DNA of 64,000 bases, from contig NZ_CP023689.1 in assembly GCF_008704715.1 (NCBI RefSeq), forward strand, positions 2,108,001 to 2,172,000, given 5' to 3'. Numbering within the stretch: position 1 is the stretch's first letter; the number at the start of each line of letters is the position of its first letter. Positions 17,034-28,091 of this stretch are shown here, in pieces. The notes below the pieces were generated by a model that had not been told where the DNA came from, searched no databases, and saw only the letters and a program-made list of their open reading frames with translations. Both the position numbers and the translations under genes were made by a program. The stretch comes from Streptomyces chartreusis. GTDB taxonomy: Bacteria; Actinomycetota; Actinomycetes; Streptomycetales; Streptomycetaceae.

Positions 17034-17957
17034 CTACAGGTTGGTGAGGTCCACCGGGATCTTCGGCTCGCAGCCGTCCCGCAGGATGGTGGCCTCGATC
17101 AGGCCGTACGGCCGGTCGGCGGCGTAGTACACCTCGTTGTCGTTCTTCAGCCCGAACGGCTCGAGGTCCACCAGGAAGTGGTGCTTGTTCGGGAGGGAGA
17201 AGCGGACCTCGTCGATCTCGCTGCGGTTGTTGATGATCCGCGAACCCATCTGGTACAGGGTCTGCTGGAGCGAGAGGGAGTAGGTCTCGGCGAAGGCCTG
17301 GAGCATGTGCTTCTTCGTCTGCTCGTAGGACTTCTCCCAGTTGGGCATCCGCTGCTCGTCGTCGGTCCAGTTGAACCGCCAGCGGGCGGAGACCTGGGTG
17401 GCCAGGATGCGGTCGTGCGCTTCCTTGAGCGTCGTGTACTTGTCCTTGACGTAGCCCCAGAACTCGGAGTTGGTCGAGTTCATCACGACGAGGTCCTTGA
17501 GGCCGGAGACGACCTCCCACTTCTCGCCGTCGTAGGTGATCTGCGTGAGCCGGGTCTCCTGGCCCTTGCGGACGAAGGAGTGCTTGACCTCGTCGGAGCC
17601 GATGAACTGGGAGTTGGCGTCGGACGCCTCGATCCGCTCCCAGGCGTACTCCTCGATGCGGATCCGGGCCGTCTGGATGGGCTCCTGGCTGGTCACGAAG
17701 TGCCGGGCCAGGTGGATGCCGAACTGCTCGGCCGACTCGATGCCGTGCTCCTTGGCGAACGCGAACACCGTGTTCTTGGTGGTGTCGGTCGGCAGGACGT
17801 TGGCGTTGGAGCCGGAGTAGTGGACCTCGTCCATGTCGCCGGAGAGGGCGACGGAGACGTTCAGGTCCTTGATGTGGTGGGTGGCGCCGTCCCGCGTGAT
17901 CTTTACGACTCGGTTCTCGGCCTTGCCGTACTGGTTCTGTCCCAGGATCGTGGGCAT
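17034..17957 (-). CDS. Urate oxidase (uricase)
   Basis: A 307-aa cofactor-free uricase that oxidises urate with O2 to 5-hydroxyisourate and H2O2. Both T-fold repeats are visible. The Lys-Thr catalytic pair is represented by GKAENRVVKI near residue 11 and LPTDTTKNTVFAFAKEHGI near 57-70. The family signature lies in VSARWRFNW (about 186) and the C-terminal NNRSEIDEVRFSLPNKHHF (about 247), where the His and Asn shape the O2 site. Length matches soluble bacterial uricases. It is the third gene of an operon with uraD and uraH. The H2O2 it makes ties it to the catalase at 37505, which shares its operator. Confidence 0.95.
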   Translation of the reverse strand: MPTILGQNQYGKAENRVVKITRDGATHHIKDLNVSVALSGDMDEVHYSGSNANVLPTDTTKNTVFAFAKEHGIESAEQFGIHLARHFVTSQEPIQTARIRIEEYAWERIEASDANSQFIGSDEVKHSFVRKGQETRLTQITYDGEKWEVVSGLKDLVVMNSTNSEFWGYVKDKYTTLKEAHDRILATQVSARWRFNWTDDEQRMPNWEKSYEQTKKHMLQAFAETYSLSLQQTLYQMGSRIINNRSEIDEVRFSLPNKHHFLVDLEPFGLKNDNEVYYAADRPYGLIEATILRDGCEPKIPVDLTNL

Positions 17958-17962
17958 GTCTG

Positions 17963-18355
17963 CTAGCTCCCTCGGTAAACGGAGTAGCCGAACGGGTTGA
18001 GCAGCAGCGGTACGTGGTAATGCTCCCCGGCCGTCACGGCGAAGGTGATCGCCACCTCGGGGAAGAACACGGCACCGCTGTCCCGATTCGCGGGGGCGTC
18101 CTGCTGCGCATCGGCTTGCTTCTTCTCGAAATACGGCTCGACGGCGAAGTCGAGCCGTACGTGTGTGGTGCCCTCCGGCAGCGCCGGGAGGTCCTTGCAC
18201 CGCCCGTCCACGTCGGTCGCGGAGCCGCCGAGCGCCTGCCATTCGGCGTCCCGGCCGCTGCGGGCCGCGAGCCGGACGGCGACACCCTCGGCGGGGCGTC
18301 CGACGCTGGTGTCCAGGATGTGCGTGGACACGGATGCGGTGGTGCTGGTGCTCAT
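17963..18355 (-). CDS. uraH: 5-hydroxyisourate hydrolase (transthyretin-like)
   Basis: A 130-aa HIU hydrolase that opens the ring of 5-hydroxyisourate to OHCU, the second step of urate breakdown. It has the N-terminal signature VSTHILDTSVGRPAEGVAV (His near 11), the TDVDGRCKDL arginine, and the C-terminal YHVPLLLNPFGYSVYRGS, whose YRGS end is diagnostic of the enzyme rather than transthyretin. It lies 5 bp before uricase and 4 bp after uraD, so the three are one transcript. Confidence 0.95.
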   Translation of the reverse strand: MSTSTTASVSTHILDTSVGRPAEGVAVRLAARSGRDAEWQALGGSATDVDGRCKDLPALPEGTTHVRLDFAVEPYFEKKQADAQQDAPANRDSGAVFFPEVAITFAVTAGEHYHVPLLLNPFGYSVYRGS

Positions 18356-18359
18356 GGGG

Positions 18360-18872
18360 TCAGGCTTCCTCTTCGACGATGCGGGCGAGCCGGATGCGGT
18401 TGATCCTGCCCAGCTCGGTGCGGACGATCTCCCGCTCCTGCTCGGGCGAGTTGCCGATCCGCGCCTTGACCGCGTCGCGCATCTGCTCGCCGGTCCGGCC
18501 GGTGGCGCAGATCAGGAAGACATGGCCGAACCTGTCCTGGTAGGCCAGGTTGAGTTCGAGCATCTCCGCCTTGAGCTCCTCGGAGACGCCGGCCATGCCG
18601 CGCTGCTCCCGTGCCGAGGTCGGGTCGCCCGGCTTGGGGCGGCCGATCGGCGGGTGCCCGGCCATGGCCTCCGCGAGGTCCTCGGCGGTCAGCTCGGCCG
18701 TGGCGGCGTCACTGGCGGTGAAGAGGGTGTCGGTGTCGGCGTAGGGGCGGCCGGCGAGCAGCCGGCGCACCCATGCCGTGGAGGCGCACGCCTCGTGGAG
18801 GGCGGCGTGGGCCGCGTGCTCCTCCAGGGCGTTGAACCGGGCCAGGCCCGGGGGCGTGGAATTCGACGTCAC
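18360..18872 (-). CDS. uraD: OHCU decarboxylase
   Basis: A 170-aa 2-oxo-4-hydroxy-4-carboxy-5-ureidoimidazoline decarboxylase, giving S-(+)-allantoin as the third step. Key residues visible are the catalytic His-Pro in AEAMAGHPPIGRPKPGD (about 70-85), the Gln/Glu of SAREQRGMAG and FGHVFLICATGRTGEQM near 125-140. The GTG start follows GAGGCTCCC. It is the first gene of the urate operon. Its promoter carries a -35 overlapped by a TCAAC-N5-GTTGA palindrome. The allantoin-degrading enzymes are not in this window. Confidence 0.93.
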   Translation of the reverse strand: MTSNSTPPGLARFNALEEHAAHAALHEACASTAWVRRLLAGRPYADTDTLFTASDAATAELTAEDLAEAMAGHPPIGRPKPGDPTSAREQRGMAGVSEELKAEMLELNLAYQDRFGHVFLICATGRTGEQMRDAVKARIGNSPEQEREIVRTELGRINRIRLARIVEEEA

Positions 18873-18922
18873 GGGAGCCTCCGTGGCCGCGAAGGGCCTT
18901 CGTGCTGAACGGGCGTGCCGAT

Positions 18923-18963
18923 AGCTAACGCCCTACGACGACGAGACGTCAACACTTTGTTGA
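18923..18963 (-). promoter_or_regulatory. Urate operon promoter with overlapping palindromic operator
   Basis: Reading leftward, TTGACG (18952-18947) and TTAGCT (18928-18923) form a -35/-10 pair with an 18-bp spacer. The palindrome TCAACAAAGTGTTGA (18963-18949) covers the -35. The same palindrome with one centre change lies at the same place on the catalase promoter (37416-37430). A repressor bound here would block polymerase. Confidence 0.65.
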
Positions 18964-18995
18964 AAATTCGCGATGTCGATACCGGACGGGACGCG

Positions 18996-19364
18996 TCAGG
19001 TGTTCTTGTCCCGGTTCAGGTAGTTATAGACCGTGAAGCGGCTCACGCCGAGCGCGCCGGCGACGGTCTCCACACCGTGCCGCACGGAGAACGCGCCGCG
19101 GGCCTCCAGTATCCGTACGACCTCCTGCTTGGCCTTGCGGTCCAGGTCGGCGAGCGGCTTGCCCTTGCGGCGCTCCATGGCGGCCAGGATGTGATCGAGG
19201 GAGTCGGCGAGCTGCGGCAGACGTACGGCGACGACGTCCGCGCCCTCCCAGGACAGCACGACGTCCTCGGGCCCGGCCTCGTCCGGCGGGAGTATCTCGC
19301 CGCCCATGGCGTCGACCAGCGGCTTGACGGCCGCGATGAAGGTCTCGTCCCCGGTACCGGTCAC
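18996..19364 (-). CDS. Small YheO/DauR-like helix-turn-helix protein
   Basis: A 122-aa protein whose last 50 residues match the HTH_22 domain of YheO/DauR regulators: LDRKAKQEVVRILEARGAFSVRHGVETVAGALGVSRFTVYNYLNR. The usual N-terminal PAS-like domain is replaced by a ~65-residue segment with no clear family. The start is a GTG overlapping the upstream stop by 4 bp. It sits directly upstream of the urate operon on the same strand, 123 bp away, so it is a candidate regulator of purine breakdown. That role is inferred from position only. Confidence 0.72.
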   Translation of the reverse strand: MTGTGDETFIAAVKPLVDAMGGEILPPDEAGPEDVVLSWEGADVVAVRLPQLADSLDHILAAMERRKGKPLADLDRKAKQEVVRILEARGAFSVRHGVETVAGALGVSRFTVYNYLNRDKNT

Positions 19365-19612
19365 TCCGCGTCCTCCCCGACCACGTTGACCTGGAGGGAG
19401 ATCCGGGTGGCGCCGGCCTCCAGGGTCCTGCGCAGCAGGGCGTCCACGGCGGTGAGCACGGCGTCGCCGTCACCCTCCGCCGTGTTGCCGAACGGGCCGA
19501 CGTCCACCGCGTCGAGCTCGGCCGCCTCGATGACCTGGCGGGCGACCAGCGCGTGCGCGGGTGCCTCGTCGAGATCGAAGGGCTCGGTCGTGAACTCCAC
19601 TCTCAATCGCAC
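19361..19612 (-). CDS. Small MTH1187/YkoF-like protein
   Basis: An 83-aa protein with the spacing of the MTH1187/YkoF thiamine-binding fold: an N-terminal strand MRLRVEFTTEPF, a helix, the central VDVGPFGNTAEGDGDAVLTAVDALLRRTLEAGA (compare the VGPMGTxxEG turn of that family) and a final strand ATRISLQVNVV. Ligand not known. It is coupled by a 4-bp overlap to the HTH protein, suggesting a small ligand-sensing and DNA-binding pair. The family call is from motif memory and is moderate. Confidence 0.6.
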   Translation of the reverse strand: MRLRVEFTTEPFDLDEAPAHALVARQVIEAAELDAVDVGPFGNTAEGDGDAVLTAVDALLRRTLEAGATRISLQVNVVGEDAE

Positions 19613-19703
19613 GCGCTCAACCTAACGCGCGCGCGATTGTTCGGGCAGCCCCTTCTTCACCGGCGCGACCTGCCTTGACAGGCCGGAATGAGCGACGGCA
19701 TGC

Positions 19704-19739
19704 TTCCGCCCAGCGAAATCAAACTTTCGCTGGGCGGAA
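19704..19739 (-). terminator. Perfect 15-bp stem-loop ending the hydrogenase operon
   Basis: TTCCGCCCAGCGAAA (19704-19718) pairs without mismatch with 19725-19739 around the loop TCAAAC. It lies 51 bp past the hypE stop and before the next minus-strand gene at 19612, so it most likely ends the long hydrogenase transcript and separates it from the purine genes. No U tract follows. Confidence 0.75.
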
Positions 19740-19790
19740 TCACATCGCTGGAGTCATCGCTGCCGGGAGTCTCCGCACCCGGAGTCCGGT

Positions 19791-20846
19791 TCAGCAGATC
19801 CTCGGCAGCTGCTCCCCCAGCGGCAGGTCGACCACGCGTGTGCCGCCCAGCCCGGTGCGGGCCACGACCATGCCGGGGTGGGCCTCGACTGCCTCGCCGA
19901 TGATCGCGGAGTCCGCGCCCAGGGGGTGGGCCCGCATCGCGTCCAGTACGGCGTCGGCGTGCTCGCGCGGCACGAAGGCCACCAGCTTGCCCTCGTTGGC
20001 GATGTACATCGGGTCCAGCCCGAGGATCGCGCAGGCGTTGGCCACGGCGGGCGGGACGGGGACGTCCCGTTCCCGGACGACCACGCCCGCGCCGGAGGCC
20101 GCCGCGATCTCGTTGAGGGAGGCCGCGAGACCGCCCCGGGTGGGGTCGCGCAGCACGTGCAGATCCGGGGTGACGGCGAGCATGGTGTCGACGAGACCGC
20201 CGAGCGCCGCACAGTCGCTCTCGATCTCCACGCCGAACTCCAGGCCCTCCCGGACGCTCATCACCGCCACCCCGTGGACGCCGATCGCACCGCTGACGAT
20301 CACGACGTCGCCGGGGACGACCCGCTGCGGTCGCAGATCGACGCCCGCCGGGACGACACCGATGCCGGCGGTGTTGACGTAGATCCCGTCGCCGTGCCCG
20401 GACTCCACCACCTTGGTGTCACCGGTCGCCACCTCCACGCCCGCGGTGCGCGCGGCGGCGCCCAGCGCCTCGGCGACCCGGGTGACCGTCTCCAGCTCGA
20501 CGCCCTCCTCGAGGATGAACCCGCAGGAGAGGTAGGCGGCCCGGGCCCCGCTCATGGCGAGGTCGTTGACCGTGCCGTTGACCGCCAGGTCACCGATGCT
20601 GCCACCGGGGAAGAACAGCGGGCGTACGACATAGGAGTCCGTGGAGAAGGCCAGCCGGGCCCCGCCGAGGGAGAGGACGGCGGCGTCGCCCATCTGCGCG
20701 AGCACCTCGCCGCCGAAGGCCGGGGCGAAGATCTGCTGGACGAGTTCGGCAGAGAGGGCTCCGCCGCCGCCGTGGCCCATGACGACGCGAGGCCGGTCGC
20801 GCAGCGGGGCCGGGCAGGTCCACGAGGTCAGATCGAGGTCAGACAA
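19791..20846 (-). CDS. hypE: [NiFe]-hydrogenase maturation protein HypE
   Basis: A 351-aa PurM-like ATPase. HypE dehydrates the carbamoyl group that HypF places on its last cysteine to a thiocyanate, the source of the CN ligands of the active-site iron. The C-terminus ends in PRIC, with the required terminal Cys as the very last residue. ATP-site features are [16 protein letters not shown] (about 22-37), [32 protein letters not shown] (about 68-100) and [14 protein letters not shown] near 238. The start overlaps hypD by 8 bp. It is the last gene of the hydrogenase operon. Confidence 0.95.
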   Translation of the reverse strand: MSDLDLTSWTCPAPLRDRPRVVMGHGGGGALSAELVQQIFAPAFGGEVLAQMGDAAVLSLGGARLAFSTDSYVVRPLFFPGGSIGDLAVNGTVNDLAMSGARAAYLSCGFILEEGVELETVTRVAEALGAAARTAGVEVATGDTKVVESGHGDGIYVNTAGIGVVPAGVDLRPQRVVPGDVVIVSGAIGVHGVAVMSVREGLEFGVEIESDCAALGGLVDTMLAVTPDLHVLRDPTRGGLAASLNEIAAASGAGVVVRERDVPVPPAVANACAILGLDPMYIANEGKLVAFVPREHADAVLDAMRAHPLGADSAIIGEAVEAHPGMVVARTGLGGTRVVDLPLGEQLPRIC

Positions 20847-21966
20847 CGGGGCTCGCCTCCCGGGCCGTGGCGGCGGGCACGTCCAGCCGCCGGTACAGGT
20901 AGTACGCCGCGCAGGCGCCCTCGCTGGAGACCATCGTGGCGCCCAGCGGGGTACGGGGCGTGCACAGGGTGCCGAAGGCGGCGCACTCGTGCGGCTTGAG
21001 CAGGCCCTGGAGGACCTCGCCGCTGCGGCACTCGGCCGGCTCCTCGGTCCGGATCCCCTCGACCGAGAAGCGGTGCTCTGCGTCGTGGTCGCGGTACTTC
21101 GGCGACAGCCGCCAGCCGCTGTCGGGGATCACGCCGATGCCCCGCCAGGCGCGGTCGGTGACCTCGAAGACGTCCTCCAGCATGGCGCGCGCGGCCGGGT
21201 TGCCCTCGGGCCGCACGGCGCGCGCGTAGGCGTTGTCGACGGTGTGCTCGCCGCGCTCCAGCTGCGCCACGGTGCGGCGTACGCCTTCGAGGATGTCCAG
21301 CGGCTCGAAGCCGGTCACCACGATCGGCACCCGGAAGCGCTCCGCCAGCTCCGGGTACTCCCCCATGCCCATCACGCTGCACACGTGGCCGGCCGCGAGG
21401 AAGCCCTGCACCCGGCAGCTCGGCGACGACATGATCGCCTCGATGGCGGGCGGGACGCGGACGTGGGACACCAGCATGCTGAAGTTCTTGACGCCGTGCC
21501 GACGGGCCTGATGGACCGTCATGGCGTTCGGGGGCGCGGTCGTCTCGAAGCCGATGCCGAAGAACACGACCTCGCGGTCCGGGTTCTGCTGCGCGATCCG
21601 CAGGGCGTCGAGCGGCGAGTACACGACGCGTACGTCGCCGCCCTCGCCGCGCACCTGGAACAGGTCACGGCCGGTGCCGGGCACCCGCAGCATGTCGCCG
21701 AAGGAGCAGAAGATCACGTCGGGGCGGGAGGCGATCTCCAGCGCCTTGTCGATGACCTCCAGCGGGGTCACACAGACCGGGCAGCCCGGCCCGTGGATCA
21801 ACTCGACCTCGTCGGGCAGGAGCTGGTCGAGACCGTGCCGGATGATGCTGTGGGTCTGCCCGCCGCACACCTCCATCAGCGCCCACGGCCGGGTCACCGT
21901 GGCCCGGATCTCGTCGAGCAGCCGACGGGCCAGCGCCGGGTCCTGGAACTCGTCGATGTACTTCAC
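20839..21966 (-). CDS. hypD: [NiFe]-hydrogenase maturation protein HypD
   Basis: A 375-aa iron-sulfur scaffold that, with HypC, holds the Fe(CN)2CO unit during assembly. It shows the conserved cysteine motifs of the family: MEVCGGQTH (about 31-39), [10 protein letters not shown] (about 59-68), and the [4Fe-4S] cysteines around [40 protein letters not shown]. The GTG start overlaps the hypC stop by 4 bp (GTGA), which fixes it. Length is normal for HypD. Confidence 0.95.
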   Translation of the reverse strand: MKYIDEFQDPALARRLLDEIRATVTRPWALMEVCGGQTHSIIRHGLDQLLPDEVELIHGPGCPVCVTPLEVIDKALEIASRPDVIFCSFGDMLRVPGTGRDLFQVRGEGGDVRVVYSPLDALRIAQQNPDREVVFFGIGFETTAPPNAMTVHQARRHGVKNFSMLVSHVRVPPAIEAIMSSPSCRVQGFLAAGHVCSVMGMGEYPELAERFRVPIVVTGFEPLDILEGVRRTVAQLERGEHTVDNAYARAVRPEGNPAARAMLEDVFEVTDRAWRGIGVIPDSGWRLSPKYRDHDAEHRFSVEGIRTEEPAECRSGEVLQGLLKPHECAAFGTLCTPRTPLGATMVSSEGACAAYYLYRRLDVPAATAREASPVV

Positions 21967-22268
21967 TGGTTGCCCACCTCTTCCACCGGTGCCACGCCCG
22001 CCTCCGCCGCCGCCATCTCCCAGGCGTCGCCGAACTCCTCCTGGAGCATGCCGAGTTCGGCGAACAGCTCCAGCGTCTGTTTCGCCGACTCCTCGTCCAG
22101 CCGCTGGAGGGCGAAGCCGACGTGGACGATGGCGTACTCGCCGACCTGGAGGTCCGGCAGATACTCCAGGCACACCTCCTTGACCACGCCGCCGAAGTCG
22201 ACGGTGGCCATCCGGGTGCCGTCGCGTTCCTCGATCTCCAGCACTCTGCCGGGTACCGCCAGGCACAT
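21963..22268 (-). CDS. hypC: [NiFe]-hydrogenase maturation chaperone HypC
   Basis: A 101-aa HypC/HupF chaperone. It begins MCLAVPGRV; Cys2, exposed after removal of Met1, is the ligand that carries the Fe(CN)2CO unit. The beta-barrel core follows ([38 protein letters not shown]). It is slightly longer than E. coli HypC because of an Ala/Glu-rich C-terminal tail. It is coupled to hypD by a 4-bp overlap. A single hypC is present; no HypC paralogue (HybG/HupF) occurs in this locus. Confidence 0.95.
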   Translation of the reverse strand: MCLAVPGRVLEIEERDGTRMATVDFGGVVKEVCLEYLPDLQVGEYAIVHVGFALQRLDEESAKQTLELFAELGMLQEEFGDAWEMAAAEAGVAPVEEVGNQ

Positions 22269-22339
22269 GGGCCTCTCCTCGCTGTGGTTCGCGGGTCGCT
22301 TGGTCGTCGCTTCGTGGTCGCTTCGTGGGTCGTGGGTGC

Positions 22340-24708
<2,369 letters not shown>

Positions 24709-24712
<4 letters not shown>

Positions 24713-25491
24713 GAGTGCGTCGGGGACACGGCCGCGGTGTCCGCCACGTGCGTGTGGGAGTGGGCGTGAGAGTGGGAATGGGCGTGGGCGTGGTCCCCTT
24801 CGGGGTGGCGGGCCATGACCGGTGCGTGCAGCTGCGCGCCCTCGGCCGCGGCGAGCGCCCGGTCGAGCAGTGTGCCGACGCCACGGTCCCGGCGGGCCGA
24901 GGTCAGGACCACCTCCACGCCCGGGTTGACCCGCTGCACGTTCGCCCGGAACGCGTCCTCGTCGAACTCCACCGCCTCGGCGATGTCGGTCTTGGTGACC
25001 ACGACGAGATGGGCGAGGCCGAAGGCGGTTGGGTACTTGAGCGGCTTGTCCTCGCCCTCGGTCACGGAGGCGAGGACGACCCTCAGGGTCTCCCCCAGGT
25101 CGTAGGAGGCGGGGCAGACCAGGTTGCCGACGTTCTCCACGAACAGCAGCCGGGTGCCGTCGGGCAGCCATCCGTCGAGGTGCCCGGCGAGCATCGCCGC
25201 CTCCAGATGGCACAGCCCGTCGGTGAGCACCTGCTTGACCGGGACGCCGGAACGCGCGAGCCGTTCGGCGTCGTTCTCGGTGGCGAGGTCGGCGGTGAGC
25301 GCGGCGACGGCGACGGACCGCTCCCGGGCCAGCAGCAGTTCGCGTTCCAGCAGCGCGGTCTTGCCGCTGCCGGGGCTGGACAGCAGGTTGACGACCGTGG
25401 TGCCCCGGGACTCCAGGTGCATGCGCAGCAGGTGCGCGCTCGCGTCGTTCTTCGCGAGCACGGCCTGTTGCAGGTCGACGACACGGCACAT
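24709..25491 (-). CDS. hypB: Hydrogenase nickel-incorporation GTPase HypB
   Basis: A 260-aa SIMIBI-class GTPase that drives nickel insertion with HypA. The P-loop is SSPGSGKTALLE (about 38-49); the switch and metal segment holds the conserved Cys-His of DGLCHLEAAML; VENVGNLVCPASYDLGE follows, and VVVTKTDIAE is the guanine motif. The C-terminus carries a His-rich tail (HPEGDHAHAHSHSHAHSHTH, about 230-250) likely to bind or store nickel. In many HypB proteins the His-rich stretch is near the N-terminus instead. It lies 3 bp after hypA. Confidence 0.94.
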
Positions 25492-25494
25492 GGT

Positions 25495-25893
25495 TCAGCA
25501 CTCCTCGGGGATCGGTTCGCGGGCGTCCGCGCGCGGCGGATCGCCGTCCTCCCAGTGCACCTCGGCGATCTGGAGCTCCCGGCCCGAGAGCAGCTCGACC
25601 TCGGCGCCACCGCACTCGGGGCAGGTCAGCCGGGGCGGCATGCCGACGGCCCACTCGTGCGCGCAGGGCGTGCAGCGTGCCCGGCCGGGCACCGGCTCGG
25701 TGACGAGTTCGGCGCCTTCCAGCAGGGTCCCGGCGCAGGCGAGTTCGAAGCAGAAGGCGAGGGAGTCGGGTACGACGCCCGCCAGTTCGCCCACACGCAG
25801 CCGCACCGAGCGCACCGCGGTGACGTCCCGGGTCTGTGCTGCGGCCGTTTCCACCTGGTCGATCACGGCCAGCGCGACGGACATCTCGTGCAT
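25495..25893 (-). CDS. hypA: Hydrogenase nickel metallochaperone HypA
   Basis: A 132-aa HypA. The N-terminal MHEMSVALAV gives the nickel-binding MHE (His2). The structural zinc site is two CxxC pairs, CTPC and CPEC, separated by 17 residues (about 74-94). It delivers nickel to the large-subunit precursor with HypB. The C-terminus is extended by ~20 acidic and proline-rich residues. It starts 139 bp after the stop of the 37-aa gene, the longest gap in the downstream part of the operon, so an internal promoter or processing site is possible there. Confidence 0.94.
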   Translation of the reverse strand: MHEMSVALAVIDQVETAAAQTRDVTAVRSVRLRVGELAGVVPDSLAFCFELACAGTLLEGAELVTEPVPGRARCTPCAHEWAVGMPPRLTCPECGGAEVELLSGRELQIAEVHWEDGDPPRADAREPIPEEC

Positions 25894-25973
25894 GGGTCCT
25901 CGTCCTTAAGGGGCCGGCCTTCATTAGAGGCGAGCCCCCCAGGCGCGAGGGCCAGGCACGCCGTGGCCGGGGC

Positions 25974-26011
25974 GCCGGGTACGCCGTTCGACGCAAGGCG
26001 GCGCACCCGGC
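25974..26011 (-). promoter_or_regulatory. Imperfect stem-loop in the gap before hypA
   Basis: GCCGGGTACGCC (25974-25985) and GGCGGCGCACCCGGC (25997-26011) can pair with a bulge around an 11-base loop. It lies within the 139-bp space between the 37-aa gene and hypA. It may be a processing or attenuation site that sets hyp gene levels below the structural genes. Weak call. Confidence 0.3.
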
Positions 26012-26032
26012 ACTCGCCCGGCGGGCACGGGT

Positions 26033-26146
26033 TCACATCCGGCGGATCCGCAGGTAGCGCCGGAGGTCGGGCAGGACCTGGGTGGCGACGGCGGCCGCGG
26101 CGGCCAGTGCGGCGCCTGCGGCCCCGGCGGCGAGGATCTTCTTCAT
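26033..26146 (-). CDS. 37-aa hydrogenase-operon small protein (DUF6893-like)
   Basis: A 38-codon reading frame that starts with ATG overlapping the stop of the maturation protease (ATGA) and has GGAGGAGA 5 bases upstream, so translation is well supported. The protein starts MKKILAAGAAG, continues with an Ala-rich helix of about 20 residues able to span or touch the membrane, and ends in a basic tail (LPDLRRYLRIRRM). It resembles the short actinobacterial proteins named DUF6893, from memory. A role as a membrane tether or small subunit of the hydrogenase complex is possible but untested. Confidence 0.75.
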   Translation of the reverse strand: MKKILAAGAAGAALAAAAAVATQVLPDLRRYLRIRRM

Positions 26147-26679
26147 CCCGTCTCTCCTCCTGTGGAAGCTTCGGCGGCCGTGGTCCGTACGGGGACCGGC
26201 ATCCCGCCTTCCAGCAACTCTTCGATCAGGCGCACGGCCCGGGGTACGGCGTCGGACACCTGCGCGCTGAGCCCCATGCCCTCCTCGATCGCGGCCGGTT
26301 CGCAGCCGACGACCAGGACGCGCCGCGGTGGCTGTCCGCCGGTGCCGGCGCAGAGCGTGTCCAGCAGCGCGAGCACGGTGTCCGGCGTCATGCGGTGGCC
26401 GTCGATCGCGGGGACGGCGTCGCCGGCGCCCGGGGGACCGTCGTGCTCGATGACGTACAGCGTGCCCGGGGCCTCGCCGCGTGCCGTGGCATCGACGAGG
26501 ACGAGGGTGTCGTAGCCGTCCAGGAGCTGGTAGGCGAGGTGCACCCCGCGCACTCCGATGTCCACGACCTCGACATGGGACGGCAGTTCCCGTTCGGTGA
26601 GCCGGCGTGCGGTCTCCACGCCGAAGCCGTCGTCGCCGAGGAAGATGTTGCCGATGCCGGCCACGAGGGTGCGCTTCAT
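26143..26679 (-). CDS. Hydrogenase maturation endopeptidase (HyaD/HupD family)
   Basis: A 178-aa nickel-dependent protease that trims the C-terminal extension of the large subunit after metal insertion. The family site is visible: GIGNIFLGDDGFG (about 8-20) with the first acidic nickel ligand, the LVLVDATARG aspartate (about 59) and the IDGHRMTP histidine (about 93). The large subunit at 29906 carries the expected extension after its second CxxC. The Ala/Thr-rich last 15 residues are unusual. It is coupled to both neighbours by 4-bp overlaps. Confidence 0.92.
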   Translation of the reverse strand: MKRTLVAGIGNIFLGDDGFGVETARRLTERELPSHVEVVDIGVRGVHLAYQLLDGYDTLVLVDATARGEAPGTLYVIEHDGPPGAGDAVPAIDGHRMTPDTVLALLDTLCAGTGGQPPRRVLVVGCEPAAIEEGMGLSAQVSDAVPRAVRLIEELLEGGMPVPVRTTAAEASTGGETG

Positions 26680-28091
26680 CGGGGATCCTCCGGCAGCACG
26701 ACCTCGTCCGGCTGGAAGTACAGGTAGCGGCCCTGTTCGCGGCGGATGTCGGCGCCGGGGTCGCCGTCGACCGTGACCGCGAGGTGCACCGCGCCGTCGA
26801 CGTCGTGCAGCACCGCCTCGACGGTGGCGGTGCGGCCCTGGAGGAACAGGTCCTGGGCGTCGGTGTGCCGCAGTCCTGGGCGCAGTTCGACGCGGCTGCC
26901 CCTGGCGACGGGTCGGCCGTCGACCATGACCCGGTCCTGCCCGGGGTCGAAGCCCGCGTCGCTCGCCGGGTCCCACCAGGGGGTGTCGGGGCGGGTCACG
27001 CCGAACTCGTCGGGGAAGCCGTCGGGCTCGCCGGTGATCTCGCGCAGGCCGCGGACCGCGCCGTGCAGGCGTTCCAGCACCTCGGCCGGCATGGAGTCGG
27101 CGAGGTCGATGACGGCGGCGGCCCGTGCGTCGGTGCCGCGGGCCTCGCGTTTCTCCGCGTCGGTGAGGGCGGCGGTACGCAGGGCGAGGATCTCGTCGAT
27201 CTCGGTGGCGTCGTAGAGGGCACCCAGGCTCTCGGGGGCGATGGCCGGGTGGTCCTCCAGGATGATCGGCGAGGACAGCACGAGGTCCGCGCGGCCGGGT
27301 TCACCGGCGAGCACGGGCCAGGTGTGCAGATTGCGGCAGGCGGCGACCGCGCCCTTGGCCCACTCGGGCGGGTCGGTCATCGACAGGAACGAGCCGTTGC
27401 TCAGGGCCATGAGGAGGTGCGTGGCCACGAGGGAGTGCGGCAGCGCCGCGTCCCGGTCTGCGGCACGGCCCTCCGGCGGCGTCCAGGGGGTGGTGTTCTC
27501 GACGACGGCGGTGAGCCGCAACACCCGGTAGGGGCCGTCGAGTTCGCTCGCGGAGAGCCGCACCACGCCGGTGACCTCGGCGCTGCGCCGGACCAGTCGG
27601 CCGACGGTCCGGCCAGTCGCGTCCAGGACCGGCTCGGTGTCCTCGACGGCGGGCTTGCGGAAGGGGAACTCAACGCCGTCGCCGGTCAGTTGCGCGACCG
27701 GTGCGACCAACTCGACGCGTTCCTCGGCCCCTTCGTCCCAGGGCACCAGCACCCGGTCGTCGAGGTGGAGCTCGGGTACGGTCTCGAAGCCGCCGTCGGG
27801 CAGGGCGCGTTGCACGGTGCGGCGGCGGGCGTGCAGGAAGCGGACCTCGACCGCGAGGCTCGCCTCCGCTCTCGGCTCCATCAGGCACTCGGTGTGCTGG
27901 AAGTCGTGCTCCTCGCACTCGGCGCCCCAGGCGGGCGGCACCAGGACGCCGAACTGCCAGCGCAGCCGGTTCTTGGCCGCCGAGGCACGGTACGGGTAGA
28001 GCACGTAGCCCTCGAAGAGCACGGCGTCGGCCACCTGCCGGGCGAGGGCGAGGCGCTCCTCGGTCTCGGGGGCGAACGCGGGGGCGGTCAC
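26676..28091 (-). CDS. Hydrogenase-locus protein of unknown function, 471 aa
   Basis: A large soluble protein that I cannot assign. It has no signal peptide, membrane helix or clear cofactor motif. Recognisable stretches are RLRWQFGVLVPPAWGAECEEHDFQHTECL (about 43-70, with two Cys and His), a central LTAVVENTTPW and SLVATHLLMALSNGSFLSMTDPPEWA (about 223-248), and a final ~80-residue beta-rich part (VELRPGLRHTDAQDLFLQGRTATVEAVLHDVDGAVHLAVTVD) resembling an SH3-like or HypC-like barrel. It overlaps DUF6084 upstream and the protease downstream by 4 bp each, so it is part of the hydrogenase machinery. Assembly factor or redox partner scaffold are the two guesses. Confidence 0.8.
   Translation of the reverse strand: MTAPAFAPETEERLALARQVADAVLFEGYVLYPYRASAAKNRLRWQFGVLVPPAWGAECEEHDFQHTECLMEPRAEASLAVEVRFLHARRRTVQRALPDGGFETVPELHLDDRVLVPWDEGAEERVELVAPVAQLTGDGVEFPFRKPAVEDTEPVLDATGRTVGRLVRRSAEVTGVVRLSASELDGPYRVLRLTAVVENTTPWTPPEGRAADRDAALPHSLVATHLLMALSNGSFLSMTDPPEWAKGAVAACRNLHTWPVLAGEPGRADLVLSSPIILEDHPAIAPESLGALYDATEIDEILALRTAALTDAEKREARGTDARAAAVIDLADSMPAEVLERLHGAVRGLREITGEPDGFPDEFGVTRPDTPWWDPASDAGFDPGQDRVMVDGRPVARGSRVELRPGLRHTDAQDLFLQGRTATVEAVLHDVDGAVHLAVTVDGDPGADIRREQGRYLYFQPDEVVLPEDPR

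Noticed and set aside
24725..24790. GTG-rich short repeats as a CRISPR or satellite
   Set aside because: They encode the alternating His tail of HypB; spacing is codon-based and there are no spacers.
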